From: Pleurocapsa sp. MO_226.B13
Lineage (GTDB): Bacteria > Cyanobacteriota > Cyanobacteriia > Cyanobacteriales > Xenococcaceae
NCBI GenBank assembly: GCA_030064795.1
Contig: JASJEI010000005.1
Span: 1-64,000, forward strand
Direction of reading: 5' to 3'
Length of the DNA stretch: 64,000 nucleotides
Part shown: positions 7,547-16,990 of the stretch, in pieces
Layout of the letters: every line of letters begins with the position of its first letter
Numbering within the stretch: position 1 is the stretch's first letter
The notes under the pieces: model-generated
Database searches by the model: none
Seen by the model: only the letters and a program-made list of their open reading frames with translations
Told to the model about the DNA's origin: nothing
Made by a program: the position numbers and the translations under genes

Positions 7547-8536
7547 ATGCGGGCAATGATTTTCACGGAGGCAAAACAACCACTACGGAAACAGGACTTA
7601 CCCGTACCCAAACCGCAACCTACACAAGTATTGCTTAAGGTTCATGTCTGTGGAGTATGTCGTACCGATTTACACATAATCGATGGCGAACTGACTAAAC
7701 CAAAACTTCCCTTAGTATTGGGACATCAAATCGTCGGTACTGTGATTGAAACTGGAGAGAAAGCAACTAAATATTCTTTGGGTACTCGCGTCGGTGTACC
7801 TTGGCTGGGCAAGACTTGCAATTGTTGTCGCTATTGTTTGGCTGGTAAAGAAAACCTTTGCGATCGCGCTTTATTTACAGGCTACAACCTCAATGGGGGT
7901 TATGCCGAATATACTGTTGCCGATGAGAGTTTTTGTTTTCCCATCCCCGAAGATTTTCCCGACTTACAAGCAGCACCATTATTATGCGCTGGATTGATTG
8001 GCTATCGTTCTTATCGGATGACGGAAGATGCAGCCAAAATTGGTTTTTATGGCTTTGGTGCAGCAGCCCATATTTTAATTCAGGTAGCTAATTATCAAGG
8101 CAAACAAGTGTATGCCTTTACTCGCTCTGGAGATACTCAAGGACAACAGTTTGCCAGAGATCTTGGTGCAGTTTGGGCGGGTGGTTCGGACGAACTACCA
8201 CCAGAGGAATTGGATGCAGCAATCATCTTTGCTCCTGTAGGCAAATTAGTTCCCGCTGCTTTAAAAGCAGTGGCTAAAGGTGGCATAGTAGTTTGTGCTG
8301 GTATTCACATGAGCGATATCCCTAGTTTTCCTTACCAGATTTTATGGGAGGAAAGGAGCTTGCGTTCGGTTGCTAATCTGACTCGCCGAGATGGTGAAGA
8401 GTTTTTAGCTTTAGCCCCGCAAATTCCGATTCACACCGAGGTTACTGCCTTTGCTTTATCTGAGGCAAACGAAGCCCTGAATGCTTTGCGGACTGGCAAG
8501 ATTAATGGTGCTGCTGTGTTAGTAATTGATTCCTAA
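7547..8536 (+). CDS. Zinc-dependent alcohol dehydrogenase
   Basis: A medium-chain dehydrogenase of 329 residues, cytosolic, expected to interconvert alcohols and aldehydes with NAD(P). Catalytic zinc ligands are Cys38 (GVCRTDLH), His60 and Cys147. The residue after His60 is Gln instead of the usual Glu (GHQIVG). The structural zinc site is Cys91, Cys94, Cys97 and Cys105 (CNCCRYC). The Rossmann motif reads GFYGFGAAAH, so the usual GXGXXG is altered to GFGAAA. The substrate cannot be told from sequence. It ends convergently with the photolyase gene, overlapping by four bases. Confidence 0.88.
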   Translation: MRAMIFTEAKQPLRKQDLPVPKPQPTQVLLKVHVCGVCRTDLHIIDGELTKPKLPLVLGHQIVGTVIETGEKATKYSLGTRVGVPWLGKTCNCCRYCLAGKENLCDRALFTGYNLNGGYAEYTVADESFCFPIPEDFPDLQAAPLLCAGLIGYRSYRMTEDAAKIGFYGFGAAAHILIQVANYQGKQVYAFTRSGDTQGQQFARDLGAVWAGGSDELPPEELDAAIIFAPVGKLVPAALKAVAKGGIVVCAGIHMSDIPSFPYQILWEERSLRSVANLTRRDGEEFLALAPQIPIHTEVTAFALSEANEALNALRTGKINGAAVLVIDS

Positions 8537-9963
8537 TTCTTTTGTTGTTGATATAGTTCCTTAAACTTCCGCTGCTGTTTCTTATGGTCAACAATAGGCT
8601 GAGGATAATCATAACCATCTAGTTCTTCGGCTGGTATTTTGCCCGTAACCAGATATTCTGTCTCCATTGAGCTTATTTCGGGCAACCATTGGCGGATGTA
8701 TTCTCCATCTTGGTCGTATTTGGCAGCTTGGGATGCAGGATTAAAAATACGTAGAGGTTTAGGATCCATCCCGCTAGAGGCACTCCATTGCCAACCGCCA
8801 TTATTTGCCGACAAGTCACCATCATAGAGCTTTTGCATAAAATACTTCTCGCCCCAACGCCAGTCGATAATTAAATCTTTAGTTAAAAAACTAGCAACAA
8901 TCATCCGACAACGGTTGTGCATCCAGCCAGTTTCATTTAGCTGTCGCATGGCAGCATCAACTATCGGATAGCCCGTTTTACCTTCACACCAAGCCTGAAA
9001 TTTGGTTTCGTCGTTCTCCCAAGGAAAGTCTTTAAATTCATCTCGATAGGACCCTTGGGCTAGTTCGGGAAAGAAAAACATACAGTGTTGATAAAATTCT
9101 CGCCAGGCTAGCTCTTTTTGCCAGGTTATTACTCCATTCTTAGCTTCGTCACTGCGACAGTTTTGGGCAATATCTAGAGTTGCCTGCCAGACGGTACGAA
9201 TTCCGATCGCACCAAACTTGAGGGCCGCACTCAACCGGGATGTACCATCGACATAGGGAAAATCGCGTTCCTCATCGTAACAGTAAATTGCGCGATCGCC
9301 AAATTCTGCTAATCTTTCTTGGGCTGCGGTTTCTCCAGGATCGAGCAACAGAGAAGATTCCCATTCATAGCCCAAATCTTTGGCAGTGGGTAGAGCGATC
9401 GCCCCTGCATCAGTTGCTGTTTTTTCCTCGGCTTTGGTTAATCCTTTTAACTGTTTAATTTCAGGAGCAATGCCTTGTTTATTTTCCTGACTCCAGCTAC
9501 GCCAAAAAGGAGTATAAACCTTATAGGGAGAGTCGGAAGACTTGGTAACTATTTCTCCAGGAGCGTGTAATAACTGATCCCAAAAGTTGCTTGTCTTGAT
9601 GCCCTTTTCTTTTAAAGCCTCTGTAACCAGGCGATCGCGTTCTTTAGCATAAGGTTCTACATCTAGATTCCAAAATACTGCTTTTGCTTCTAGTGCTGCT
9701 GCTAATTTGGGGATGACTTGTTTCGGTTCGCCCTGAAGAATCAGCAATTGACTGCCATGCTGTTGATAACTCTGCTGTAATTCTTGCAAACAACCAATCA
9801 TGTAGGTGACTCTAGCTGGTGCAATGTCGTCGCGATCTAAGATATTAGAATCTAAGCAAAATAGACCAACTACCTGAGAAGCTTGTTCTGCTGCTGCGCT
9901 TAAGCCAAGGTTATCAGAAATTCTGAGATCGCGACGATGCCAAAACAGTATTAAATCGGACAT
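8533..9963 (-). CDS. phrA: Deoxyribodipyrimidine photo-lyase (class I)
   Basis: A light-driven DNA repair enzyme that splits cyclobutane pyrimidine dimers, using FADH and an antenna pigment. The 476 residues have the N-terminal photolyase alpha/beta domain (LILFWHRRDLRISDNLGL) and the C-terminal FAD-binding domain. FAD-domain hallmarks are TSRLSAALKFGAIGIRTVW, WREFYQHCMFFFPELAQ, GYPIVDAAMRQLNETGWMHN and NNGGWQWSASSGMDPKPLR. The length and motifs fit a CPD photolyase better than a DASH cryptochrome. The ATG at 9963 starts right at the domain. Confidence 0.93.
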   Translation of the reverse strand: MSDLILFWHRRDLRISDNLGLSAAAEQASQVVGLFCLDSNILDRDDIAPARVTYMIGCLQELQQSYQQHGSQLLILQGEPKQVIPKLAAALEAKAVFWNLDVEPYAKERDRLVTEALKEKGIKTSNFWDQLLHAPGEIVTKSSDSPYKVYTPFWRSWSQENKQGIAPEIKQLKGLTKAEEKTATDAGAIALPTAKDLGYEWESSLLLDPGETAAQERLAEFGDRAIYCYDEERDFPYVDGTSRLSAALKFGAIGIRTVWQATLDIAQNCRSDEAKNGVITWQKELAWREFYQHCMFFFPELAQGSYRDEFKDFPWENDETKFQAWCEGKTGYPIVDAAMRQLNETGWMHNRCRMIVASFLTKDLIIDWRWGEKYFMQKLYDGDLSANNGGWQWSASSGMDPKPLRIFNPASQAAKYDQDGEYIRQWLPEISSMETEYLVTGKIPAEELDGYDYPQPIVDHKKQQRKFKELYQQQKN

Positions 9964-10031
9964 GGGTTAATTAATGTTTTTCCGTTGTTTATCTTATCGT
10001 CTTTTTAGTTCAGGCGAACTGGCAAACAAAA

Positions 10032-10949
10032 CTATTCTGGAACTGAAGCGATCGCTTTTGCTTGATTAGAGAAATAAGGTAAAGTTTGGTTTGAAGCGGG
10101 AAAACGTTGATAGACAAAGCTCGCTAGAAAAGGCAGTGACACGGCTACCAAGAGCAAACCGACGATCCAGTCTTGACCAGACATTTCATTAGCAGACTCA
10201 GTGATGCTATTATTTTCTTCGGCAAAAGTAGCTAAAAATTGCCCGACAACCACAATGGTATTATTCATAGCATGAGCAATTATCGGAACTACCAAAGTTT
10301 TAGTTTTGAGATACAACAAGGCCCAAACAACTCCCAACATAGAAATACCAATTGGGTTGGGATGCATCAAACCAAAAATTATCGAAGAGATCCAAACTGC
10401 GCTGGCTAGATTCCATTTAGCAGCAAGTCTATGCAAGAGTACACCGCGAAAAATAAATTCTTCAGTAATTGGTGCGATCGCTATATAGTTAATTGTCTCC
10501 AAACATTTATTAATTATCGGTAAGGCAGATACTTGAGATTCCTGTTCTGATAGTGACTCCATCATTGATTCTAAGAAATCAGGAGCAACCAAAGATAAAA
10601 AATAAAATAATAATATTGCTGCGCCAGAAGAAAATATTAATAAAATAATTGCTAATCTGAGCAGCGACCACCAAGGATAATTGGGAACTAGTTTGCCAAT
10701 TAAATATCGAGGATTGAGCCGAAACTGACGTAATTTTGTCAATAAATAATAACAGAGGCTAATAAAACTGCAAAAATAAAGAATTTGATTGGTTATTGGG
10801 TCTTCAAAATTCGGAAAACTAGGCACAAAATCGGCGACAATTTGATAAACAATCGAAAACCCGATATAAAATAGCAGTAACCAGGCAAATAAATATCTAG
10901 ATTTGATTTTGCTAAAAGCAGCTCGCTCTGATTTTAAAGAATTTGACAT
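10032..10949 (-). CDS. CPBP-family intramembrane metalloprotease
   Basis: A membrane protein of about 305 residues with six to eight hydrophobic segments and the ABI/CAAX-protease signature. EEFIFRGVLLHRLA gives the EExxxR motif, FGLMHPNPIG supplies a His, and PIIAHAMNNTIV gives the HxxxN-type motif. These residues form the active site of intramembrane glutamic endopeptidases. An ATG at 10949 and a GTG at 10964 are both possible starts; the ATG sits behind a GGATCGG stretch. The substrate is unknown. It ends about 70 bases upstream of the photolyase start on the same strand. Confidence 0.85.
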   Translation of the reverse strand: MSNSLKSERAAFSKIKSRYLFAWLLLFYIGFSIVYQIVADFVPSFPNFEDPITNQILYFCSFISLCYYLLTKLRQFRLNPRYLIGKLVPNYPWWSLLRLAIILLIFSSGAAILLFYFLSLVAPDFLESMMESLSEQESQVSALPIINKCLETINYIAIAPITEEFIFRGVLLHRLAAKWNLASAVWISSIIFGLMHPNPIGISMLGVVWALLYLKTKTLVVPIIAHAMNNTIVVVGQFLATFAEENNSITESANEMSGQDWIVGLLLVAVSLPFLASFVYQRFPASNQTLPYFSNQAKAIASVPE

Positions 10950-11062
10950 AAGACCCGATCCCACGAACTACCCGCGCAGTTAATTCTCGAAAAAATTGGC
11001 AGTATTTACAGTATAAAGGCTAAAACTTCGATCCATTTGTGACCAAAAAATAACTGGAGCGA

Positions 11063-12157
11063 TCATCCTTCGTCGATCTCTTCTAGCTGTCTGTCGTAAA
11101 TATCCTGAAGATTTTGATGTTTAGTTTTACGAGAAATACGACGATATTTTTTGGTTTGCAATTTCGGTTCGTACTGACTTTTACCCGCTCGCTTGACTTT
11201 AAGTTTAATTTTAGATTCCCGATCGGGTTGTTTTTGTAAAGATTCTTGACGAGCGATCGCCTTATCTAAAAAATCAAGATAATACTCATATCGTTCCCAA
11301 TTTCCCCTGACTACGCAATTAGGTTCATCACGATGGAGACAATCACTAAACTGACAAGTTCCCGTCTTTAATCTCGCTCTAGCTTCGGGAAAATAATGAG
11401 CTAATTCGCTTGGCATACAGTCCAAGTCGGGCTGGTTGAACCCTGGGCTATCGGCTAATAAACCACCATCGGGAAGCTCAAATAACTCCACATGACGAGT
11501 CGTATGACGACCGCGTTGTAACTTTCCCGATACCTCGCCAACCCGCAAATTTATTGAAGGAATCAACGTTTCGATTAGGCTAGATTTTCCGACTCCACTA
11601 GGCCCTGCGACAATCGTAATCTTGTCCTGTAAATGTTCTAATAAACGAGCGAGACCTAATTCTTCTTTAACACTGACAAAATTAGCAGCGTATCCCCATT
11701 TTTCCAGGCGTTGTTGCCACTGTTGTTGCTCTGTTGGAGTAATTAAGTCACATTTATTCAAACATAAACGGAGTTGTAAAGAAGTAGATTCTGCCTTAAT
11801 TAAAAAACGACTTAATTGCCAGGGATCTAAGGTCGGTTCTTCTAGGGCAAAAACCAATAAGATCAGGTCGGCATTAGCTACAGGAGGACGCTTTAGCTCC
11901 GTAGTACGGGGAAGCACTTGAGCGATCGCACCACGGCGATCTTGCCAATCTGGTTCTTCAATTAAAACGCGATCGCCAACCATCACTTTTTGTCCAATTT
12001 TTTTGAGTCGCGTACGACGAGTGCAAAGTAAAAATTGAGTTGAGTGGTTAGTTTGTAATTTAACCTGATAGAAATTAGCCTGGACGGCAACTACTGTTCC
12101 CAATAGCTCTGGGTCATCAAGGCGATCGCGCTCTTGTTTTGTGCCTGTCAAATCCAA
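11063..12157 (-). CDS. rsgA: Ribosome small-subunit-dependent GTPase A
   Basis: RsgA is a circularly permuted GTPase that helps late maturation of the 30S subunit. An N-terminal OB-fold (residues about 18-80) comes first. The permuted GTPase follows, with LNKCDLI (G4) before GPSGVGKSSLIETL (G1). The G3 stretch is DSPGF. A C-terminal zinc cluster is CQFSDCLHRDEPNC. A basic C-terminal tail of about 60 residues (KIKLKVKRAG, KTKKYRRISRK-like) is longer than in many homologues. The start appears to be a TTG at 12157, only five bases after the TusA-like stop, so it is probably translated with the chaperone operon. Confidence 0.93.
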   Translation of the reverse strand: MDLTGTKQERDRLDDPELLGTVVAVQANFYQVKLQTNHSTQFLLCTRRTRLKKIGQKVMVGDRVLIEEPDWQDRRGAIAQVLPRTTELKRPPVANADLILLVFALEEPTLDPWQLSRFLIKAESTSLQLRLCLNKCDLITPTEQQQWQQRLEKWGYAANFVSVKEELGLARLLEHLQDKITIVAGPSGVGKSSLIETLIPSINLRVGEVSGKLQRGRHTTRHVELFELPDGGLLADSPGFNQPDLDCMPSELAHYFPEARARLKTGTCQFSDCLHRDEPNCVVRGNWERYEYYLDFLDKAIARQESLQKQPDRESKIKLKVKRAGKSQYEPKLQTKKYRRISRKTKHQNLQDIYDRQLEEIDEG

Positions 12158-12162
12158 ATCAC

Positions 12163-12444
12163 TTACGACCTCGCAGGACGACGAACCAACAAAGAAAAAA
12201 AGCCTTGACGTTCGGTCAAAGATTCTAGCTTATATCCTTCCATTTTCAAGCTATCGGGGACTTGTTCGATTGGTTCGCCAGCATCCAGCCAAACCTCTAA
12301 TATAGAGCCGGGGGACATCTGCTCTAGGCGAAGTTTCGTGCGGACAAAATTTATCGGACAGGGGGTACCGCGTAGATCTAGATGAGCATCAGCCAGTTGA
12401 GAGGTAGAATTATCCGTACCTTGGGGAGGATCGACAGAATTCAT
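12163..12444 (-). CDS. TusA/SirA-like sulfurtransferase-family protein
   Basis: This 93-residue protein has the TusA fold signature [20 protein letters not shown], with the conserved Cys29 that carries persulfide in this family. The ATG overlaps the dnaJ stop by four bases (ATGA), so translation is coupled. Its position between dnaJ and rsgA is a known cyanobacterial arrangement. Whether it acts in tRNA thiolation or another sulfur-relay step cannot be read from the sequence. Confidence 0.88.
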   Translation of the reverse strand: MNSVDPPQGTDNSTSQLADAHLDLRGTPCPINFVRTKLRLEQMSPGSILEVWLDAGEPIEQVPDSLKMEGYKLESLTERQGFFSLLVRRPARS

Positions 12445-13577
12445 TTTTGAAATAGACCTCCCAAAAATCCTTCTTTATTACCCTTTCCTGTCGATTCTCC
12501 TCTGACGGTAGCTAACTTTTCTAATAGCTCTCTTTCCTCAGAGTTGATTTTAGTAGGAATATTAACTTTAACCGTAATTAAATGATCGCCTCTGCTTACG
12601 GGGTTGCCTAATTTGGGTACGCCTTTACTTTCGAGGGTCAATACCGTATTAGGTTGAGTCCCCGCAGGAATAGTCAGATTTTCTTTCCCGTCTACTGTGT
12701 TTACTCTTAAATTACAACCTAAAATTGCTTGTAAATAGCTAACGGTAATCTCCGATCTAATGTTAATGCCTTCCCGAACAAATTCTTTATCGGTTTCAAC
12801 AAACAAATAAACATAAAGATCCCCTGGCGAGCCGTTACGCATCCCTGCATCTCCTTCTCCAGAGACCCTGAGACGAGTACCGTTATCAACCCCAGGAGGA
12901 ATAGTAATTTTGAGCTTTTTAGTTTCTTGCAAACGACCCGCACCGTGACAGGTACTGCATTTCTCTTCGATCACCTGTCCAGTACCATTACAGTTGGTAC
13001 AAGCAGATACTTGAGCAAAACTACCAAAAGGAGTGCGAGTAGCTCTTCGTACTTGACCGGTACCATTACAAATACTACAGGTCTTAACTCCCGTACCTGG
13101 TTTAGCTCCCGAACCCTTACAGGTTGGGCAGGTTTCTAAATGGGGAATTTTAATTTGCTTTTCGCCACCAAAAACCGCTTCGCGAAAATCTAATTTTAAA
13201 TCTAGTCTGAGATCGTCTCCCCGAACGGGGCCATTACGACGACGAGACTGACCCGCTCCCGTACCTACACCACCGCCAAAGCCACTAAAAATAGTTTCAA
13301 AGATATCGGCAAAACCGCCCATATCACTGTAATCGAATCCTGACGCTCCTGCTGCACCGCCAACCCCAGCTTCGCCAAAGCGATCGTATCTAGCGCGGGT
13401 TTCTGGCTCAGAAAGAACCTCATAAGCACGATTAATTTCTTTAAACTTTTCTTCTGCTCCCGCTTCTTTGTTGACATCGGGATGGTATTGGCGAGCTAAA
13501 CGACGATAAGCACGCTTTAATTCATCTTTATCTACATCGCGGGATACGCCCAGTATTTGATAGTAGTCCCCTGCCAT
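12441..13577 (-). CDS. dnaJ: Chaperone DnaJ
   Basis: A full-length type I Hsp40 of 378 residues and co-chaperone of DnaK. The J-domain (1-70) contains the HPD motif ([12 protein letters not shown]). A Gly/Phe-rich linker (about 75-130) follows. Four zinc-binding repeats come next ([32 protein letters not shown]), then the C-terminal substrate-binding beta domain. It lies downstream of dnaK on the same strand, after a gap of about 160 bases, and overlaps the TusA-like gene by four bases. Confidence 0.97.
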   Translation of the reverse strand: MAGDYYQILGVSRDVDKDELKRAYRRLARQYHPDVNKEAGAEEKFKEINRAYEVLSEPETRARYDRFGEAGVGGAAGASGFDYSDMGGFADIFETIFSGFGGGVGTGAGQSRRRNGPVRGDDLRLDLKLDFREAVFGGEKQIKIPHLETCPTCKGSGAKPGTGVKTCSICNGTGQVRRATRTPFGSFAQVSACTNCNGTGQVIEEKCSTCHGAGRLQETKKLKITIPPGVDNGTRLRVSGEGDAGMRNGSPGDLYVYLFVETDKEFVREGINIRSEITVSYLQAILGCNLRVNTVDGKENLTIPAGTQPNTVLTLESKGVPKLGNPVSRGDHLITVKVNIPTKINSEERELLEKLATVRGESTGKGNKEGFLGGLFQK

Positions 13578-13739
13578 AAAATTTTAATTTTTTCCTATGG
13601 TTTGTCGATCGTTACTTTAGCAAAATCAGAACTAGAAAATATAGTACGGTTACTACTAAGAATTAATATTTCTGATTTGCTTATGTCAAAGTTGTTCCAA
13701 TGCCAAATAAACGAATCAATTATTAAAATTCTAGTTCAT

Positions 13740-15737
13740 TTAATCTACTGATTCATAATCATCAAAAGACGTATCATCTAAACCTAGATCGTCACCGCCT
13801 TCAATATTGGCATCGTTGGATACACTCACTACTGCTTTGACACTATTATCCCGAACCATATCCATTTCAGTTTTTGCCTCTGCAAAATCATCATCATCAA
13901 ACATAAAGGAATCATCGGCATCAGAATTTTTTTGTTGATACACATCCGTACCTATTTCGAGTAGAGTTTGACGTAGGTTTCCTAAAATACCCTCGATCTC
14001 ACTCATGGTGCTGTGAGGATTGTTACAGGCTATTTTAAATTCCTCTTTAATTCTGGCAATTTTAGCTTTAAGCTCATCGCGAATCAAATCACCCTGCTCG
14101 CTGAGGGTCGAATCATAGTTATAGATTAAGTTTTCCGCTTGATTTTTTAATTTGACCAACTCAATGTTGCGACGGTCTTGTTCGGCGAAGTTTTCTGCTT
14201 CTTGGCGCATTCTCTCAACTTCGCTGGCACTTAATCCTCCAGTATTACTGATGGTAATACCTTGTTGTTTGCCAGTGCCTTTATCTTGAGCGGACACCTG
14301 TAAAATTCCGTTAACATCAATCTCAAAAGTGACTTCGATTTGAGGCATCCCTCTGGGGGCGACTGGAATACCCGTGAGTAAGAATTTTCCCAAACTCTTA
14401 TTGTCTTTTGCCATCGCTCTTTCCCCTTGAAGAGCGTGAATTTCTACAGTAGTTTGTCCATCGGCTGCGGTAGAAAAAATCTGCGACTTACTAGTTGGTA
14501 CGGTAGTATTTTTCTCGATGATTTTAGTAAATACTTCTCCCAAGGTTTCTAAACCAAGAGACAAAGGAGTAATATCTAAGAGCAAGACATCTTCTACTTC
14601 ACCACCCAAAACTCCAGCCTGAATCGCAGCACCAGCAGCGACAGCTTCATCTGGATTGACAGAGCGATCGATTTGCATTCCCTCGAAAACTGTTTGGATT
14701 GCATTTTGCACGGCAGGAATCCGAGTCGATCCTCCTACCAAAATGATGCGATCGATCTCGTTTGGTTTTAAATCGGCATCTTTAAGTGCCAACTTAACAG
14801 GTTCTAAAGTTTTTTGAATTAGTGCTTTAGATAGTTCTTCAAATTTAGCGCGACTCAACTCCATTTCTATGTGCTTGGGGCCAGTTTCATCGGCAGTGAT
14901 AAATGGCAAATTGATCGAGGTGGTCTGAGCAGTAGAAAGCTCGATCTTGGCTTTTTCTGCTGCTTCTCGCATTCGCTGTAATGCCATTTTATCGGTTCTC
15001 AAGTCAATTTCTTCTTGAGCGTAGAAACTTTTGATCATCCAACGGACAATAACGTTATCAAAATCGTCCCCGCCCAGATGATTGTTTCCCGAAGTCGCTT
15101 TAACCTCAAAGACACCATTTCCCAATTGCAAAATGGAAACATCAAAAGTACCGCCTCCAAGGTCGAAAACCAAAATATGTTCTTCTCGGCCTTGCTTGTC
15201 TAGACCATACGCTAAAGCAGCAGCGGTAGGTTCGTTAACAATTCGCAGTACCTCCAGACCGGCAATTGTCCCCGCATCCTTAGTTGCTTGTCTTTGAGCA
15301 TCTGTAAAGTATGCAGGAACAGTAATTACTACTTCAGTCACCGGTTCGCCTAAAAAGCTTTCCGCATCCGCCTTCAATTTCTGCAAAATCATTGCTGAAA
15401 TTTCTTGGGGAGTATAGTTACGATTGCCGATCCGAACATCTACAGTATCGTCCCGACCAGGAACACAATTATAGGGAGTTCGCGATCGCTCTTCCTCTGT
15501 ATCTTCCCATCTACGACCAATAAAACGCTTGATACTATGAACGGTATTTTGAGCGTTCGTAACTGACTGTCTTTTTGCTAGTTGACCTACTAAACGAGTA
15601 TCACCTTTGGCAAATGCCACCATGCTAGGTGTGGTTCGCGCACCTTCGGAGTTGGCAATAACTACAGGCTTGCCTCCTTCAAGCACCGCAACACAACTGT
15701 TGGTAGTTCCCAGGTCAATACCGATAACTTTTGCCAT
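13740..15737 (-). CDS. dnaK: Hsp70 chaperone DnaK
   Basis: An ATP-driven protein-folding chaperone of 665 residues. The ATPase domain begins [19 protein letters not shown] and carries [13 protein letters not shown] and [13 protein letters not shown]. The substrate domain ([20 protein letters not shown]) follows, then a helical lid. The C-terminal tail is acidic and unlike the plain EEVD-type end ([12 protein letters not shown], then [19 protein letters not shown]). Linkage to grpE and dnaJ resembles the grpE-linked DnaK1-type locus of other cyanobacteria; the paralogue number is an inference. No CIRCE (HrcA) operator is evident upstream. Confidence 0.97.
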   Translation of the reverse strand: MAKVIGIDLGTTNSCVAVLEGGKPVVIANSEGARTTPSMVAFAKGDTRLVGQLAKRQSVTNAQNTVHSIKRFIGRRWEDTEEERSRTPYNCVPGRDDTVDVRIGNRNYTPQEISAMILQKLKADAESFLGEPVTEVVITVPAYFTDAQRQATKDAGTIAGLEVLRIVNEPTAAALAYGLDKQGREEHILVFDLGGGTFDVSILQLGNGVFEVKATSGNNHLGGDDFDNVIVRWMIKSFYAQEEIDLRTDKMALQRMREAAEKAKIELSTAQTTSINLPFITADETGPKHIEMELSRAKFEELSKALIQKTLEPVKLALKDADLKPNEIDRIILVGGSTRIPAVQNAIQTVFEGMQIDRSVNPDEAVAAGAAIQAGVLGGEVEDVLLLDITPLSLGLETLGEVFTKIIEKNTTVPTSKSQIFSTAADGQTTVEIHALQGERAMAKDNKSLGKFLLTGIPVAPRGMPQIEVTFEIDVNGILQVSAQDKGTGKQQGITISNTGGLSASEVERMRQEAENFAEQDRRNIELVKLKNQAENLIYNYDSTLSEQGDLIRDELKAKIARIKEEFKIACNNPHSTMSEIEGILGNLRQTLLEIGTDVYQQKNSDADDSFMFDDDDFAEAKTEMDMVRDNSVKAVVSVSNDANIEGGDDLGLDDTSFDDYESVD

Positions 15738-15898
15738 AGTGCTTAGGCAGTAATTTCATATATCTGTAAATTTAAGAAGTCAAACAACAAAATTAAATTA
15801 ATCATCGGCAGATTTTCATGCCGAGTATCGATGCATTCTCAATCGATTCTAAATCCTATGGGCTTTAGAATTTTCAGGAGCTATGCATTTTTATTGCT

Positions 15899-16627
15899 TC
15901 ATTGTTCTTCTTCTGTGTTTTTCTCTTCCGAAGTTATCACAGGTTCTTTGGGAACAGCAACTTTAACCATGGCATGACGGAGGATTGTATCTCCTAAAAT
16001 ATATCCCCTCATTAATTGCTCGATAACAGTTCCTTCGGGATATTCATCGGTTTGTTCTCGCAACATTGCTTCATGAAAATTGGGGTCGAATTCTTTTCCT
16101 TCTGGTCGCATTGCCGAGACTCCCATTTTTTTGAGACATTCTACCAAGGTTTTATAAACTCCTTGATAACTACTGTGAATTGCTTTTTCTCCTTCGCTTT
16201 CTGGTTTGAGTTGAGTTCTGGCGCGTTCAAAATTATCTACTACTGGCAGTAATTCGGTAATTACGTTTTTTTTAGTCTGTGATTCTAAATTTTCTTTTTC
16301 TTTAGCGGTTCTACGACGGAAATTTTCAAAATCCGCAGCCAACCTAGCATATTGTGCTTTGATCGAATCTGCTTGTTGGCTTTTTTCATCCAAAAGTTTT
16401 TTCAGATTGGCATTTTCTTGTTGAAAAGCAGCAAAGATCTCCTCATTCTCAGAAGAAATTTCGCCCTCTCCCGCTTCTGTTTCTGGCTCTACTTCGGTAG
16501 GTTGCACCGTATCTACATTGGGTTCTGTAGTATCTGGTTGGACTTCTGTGTCATCTGCCGTGTTATCTTTGATTACCACTTCGGGGCTTTCGGATACGAT
16601 TTCGGGTTGTTTCTGCTCTTCTGTCAT
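15899..16627 (-). CDS. grpE: Nucleotide exchange factor GrpE
   Basis: GrpE releases ADP from DnaK. The protein of 242 residues has an acidic, low-complexity N-terminus (about residues 1-65, rich in Glu, Thr and Val). A long dimerising helix and the GrpE head follow, with [20 protein letters not shown], then [15 protein letters not shown] and [20 protein letters not shown]. The final KVAVPKEP is typical. It is first in the order grpE-dnaK-dnaJ. The acidic N-terminal extension is longer than in E. coli GrpE but usual in cyanobacteria. Confidence 0.95.
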   Translation of the reverse strand: MTEEQKQPEIVSESPEVVIKDNTADDTEVQPDTTEPNVDTVQPTEVEPETEAGEGEISSENEEIFAAFQQENANLKKLLDEKSQQADSIKAQYARLAADFENFRRRTAKEKENLESQTKKNVITELLPVVDNFERARTQLKPESEGEKAIHSSYQGVYKTLVECLKKMGVSAMRPEGKEFDPNFHEAMLREQTDEYPEGTVIEQLMRGYILGDTILRHAMVKVAVPKEPVITSEEKNTEEEQ

Positions 16628-16990
16628 AGGAACACTTATCTCTTCACATACAAAATATAGGATATTGCATTATCCATGTTAACTAACAACTTTAGTTGAG
16701 ATTGAAGAAAATAAAGAGTGGTTTGAGTGCCTTGATGACTAGACCCAGCATTATCTAGTAAATCATCTAGTAATTTTGTGCATTATAGGAAAATATTGCC
16801 TGAAAATCTTTTAAAAGCCATTTTTGAAGACTTTTGGTCTTAAAATCCCATAAAACTGTCAAATAGCTTCAATTACAGAATAAAGCTGCATAAATAGAGC
16901 TTCAAAACAATGTTTTGTCTGAATAGATGGCAATTTTAGCAAAGCTTTGGGGAACACTAAATAACGTGACTGAGATATTTTTTATACTTT
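16628..16990. other. Divergent promoter region grpE / pilB
   Basis: This 363-base gap separates the minus-strand chaperone genes from the plus-strand pilus operon and should contain both promoters. I looked for a CIRCE-type inverted repeat (TTAGCACTC and GAGTGCTAA) and saw only an isolated GAGTGC near 16726. No other element was recognised. Confidence 0.5.

Noticed and set aside
16628..16990. CIRCE heat-shock operator before grpE
   Set aside because: Only a single GAGTGC half-site is seen; no inverted partner with nine-base spacing.
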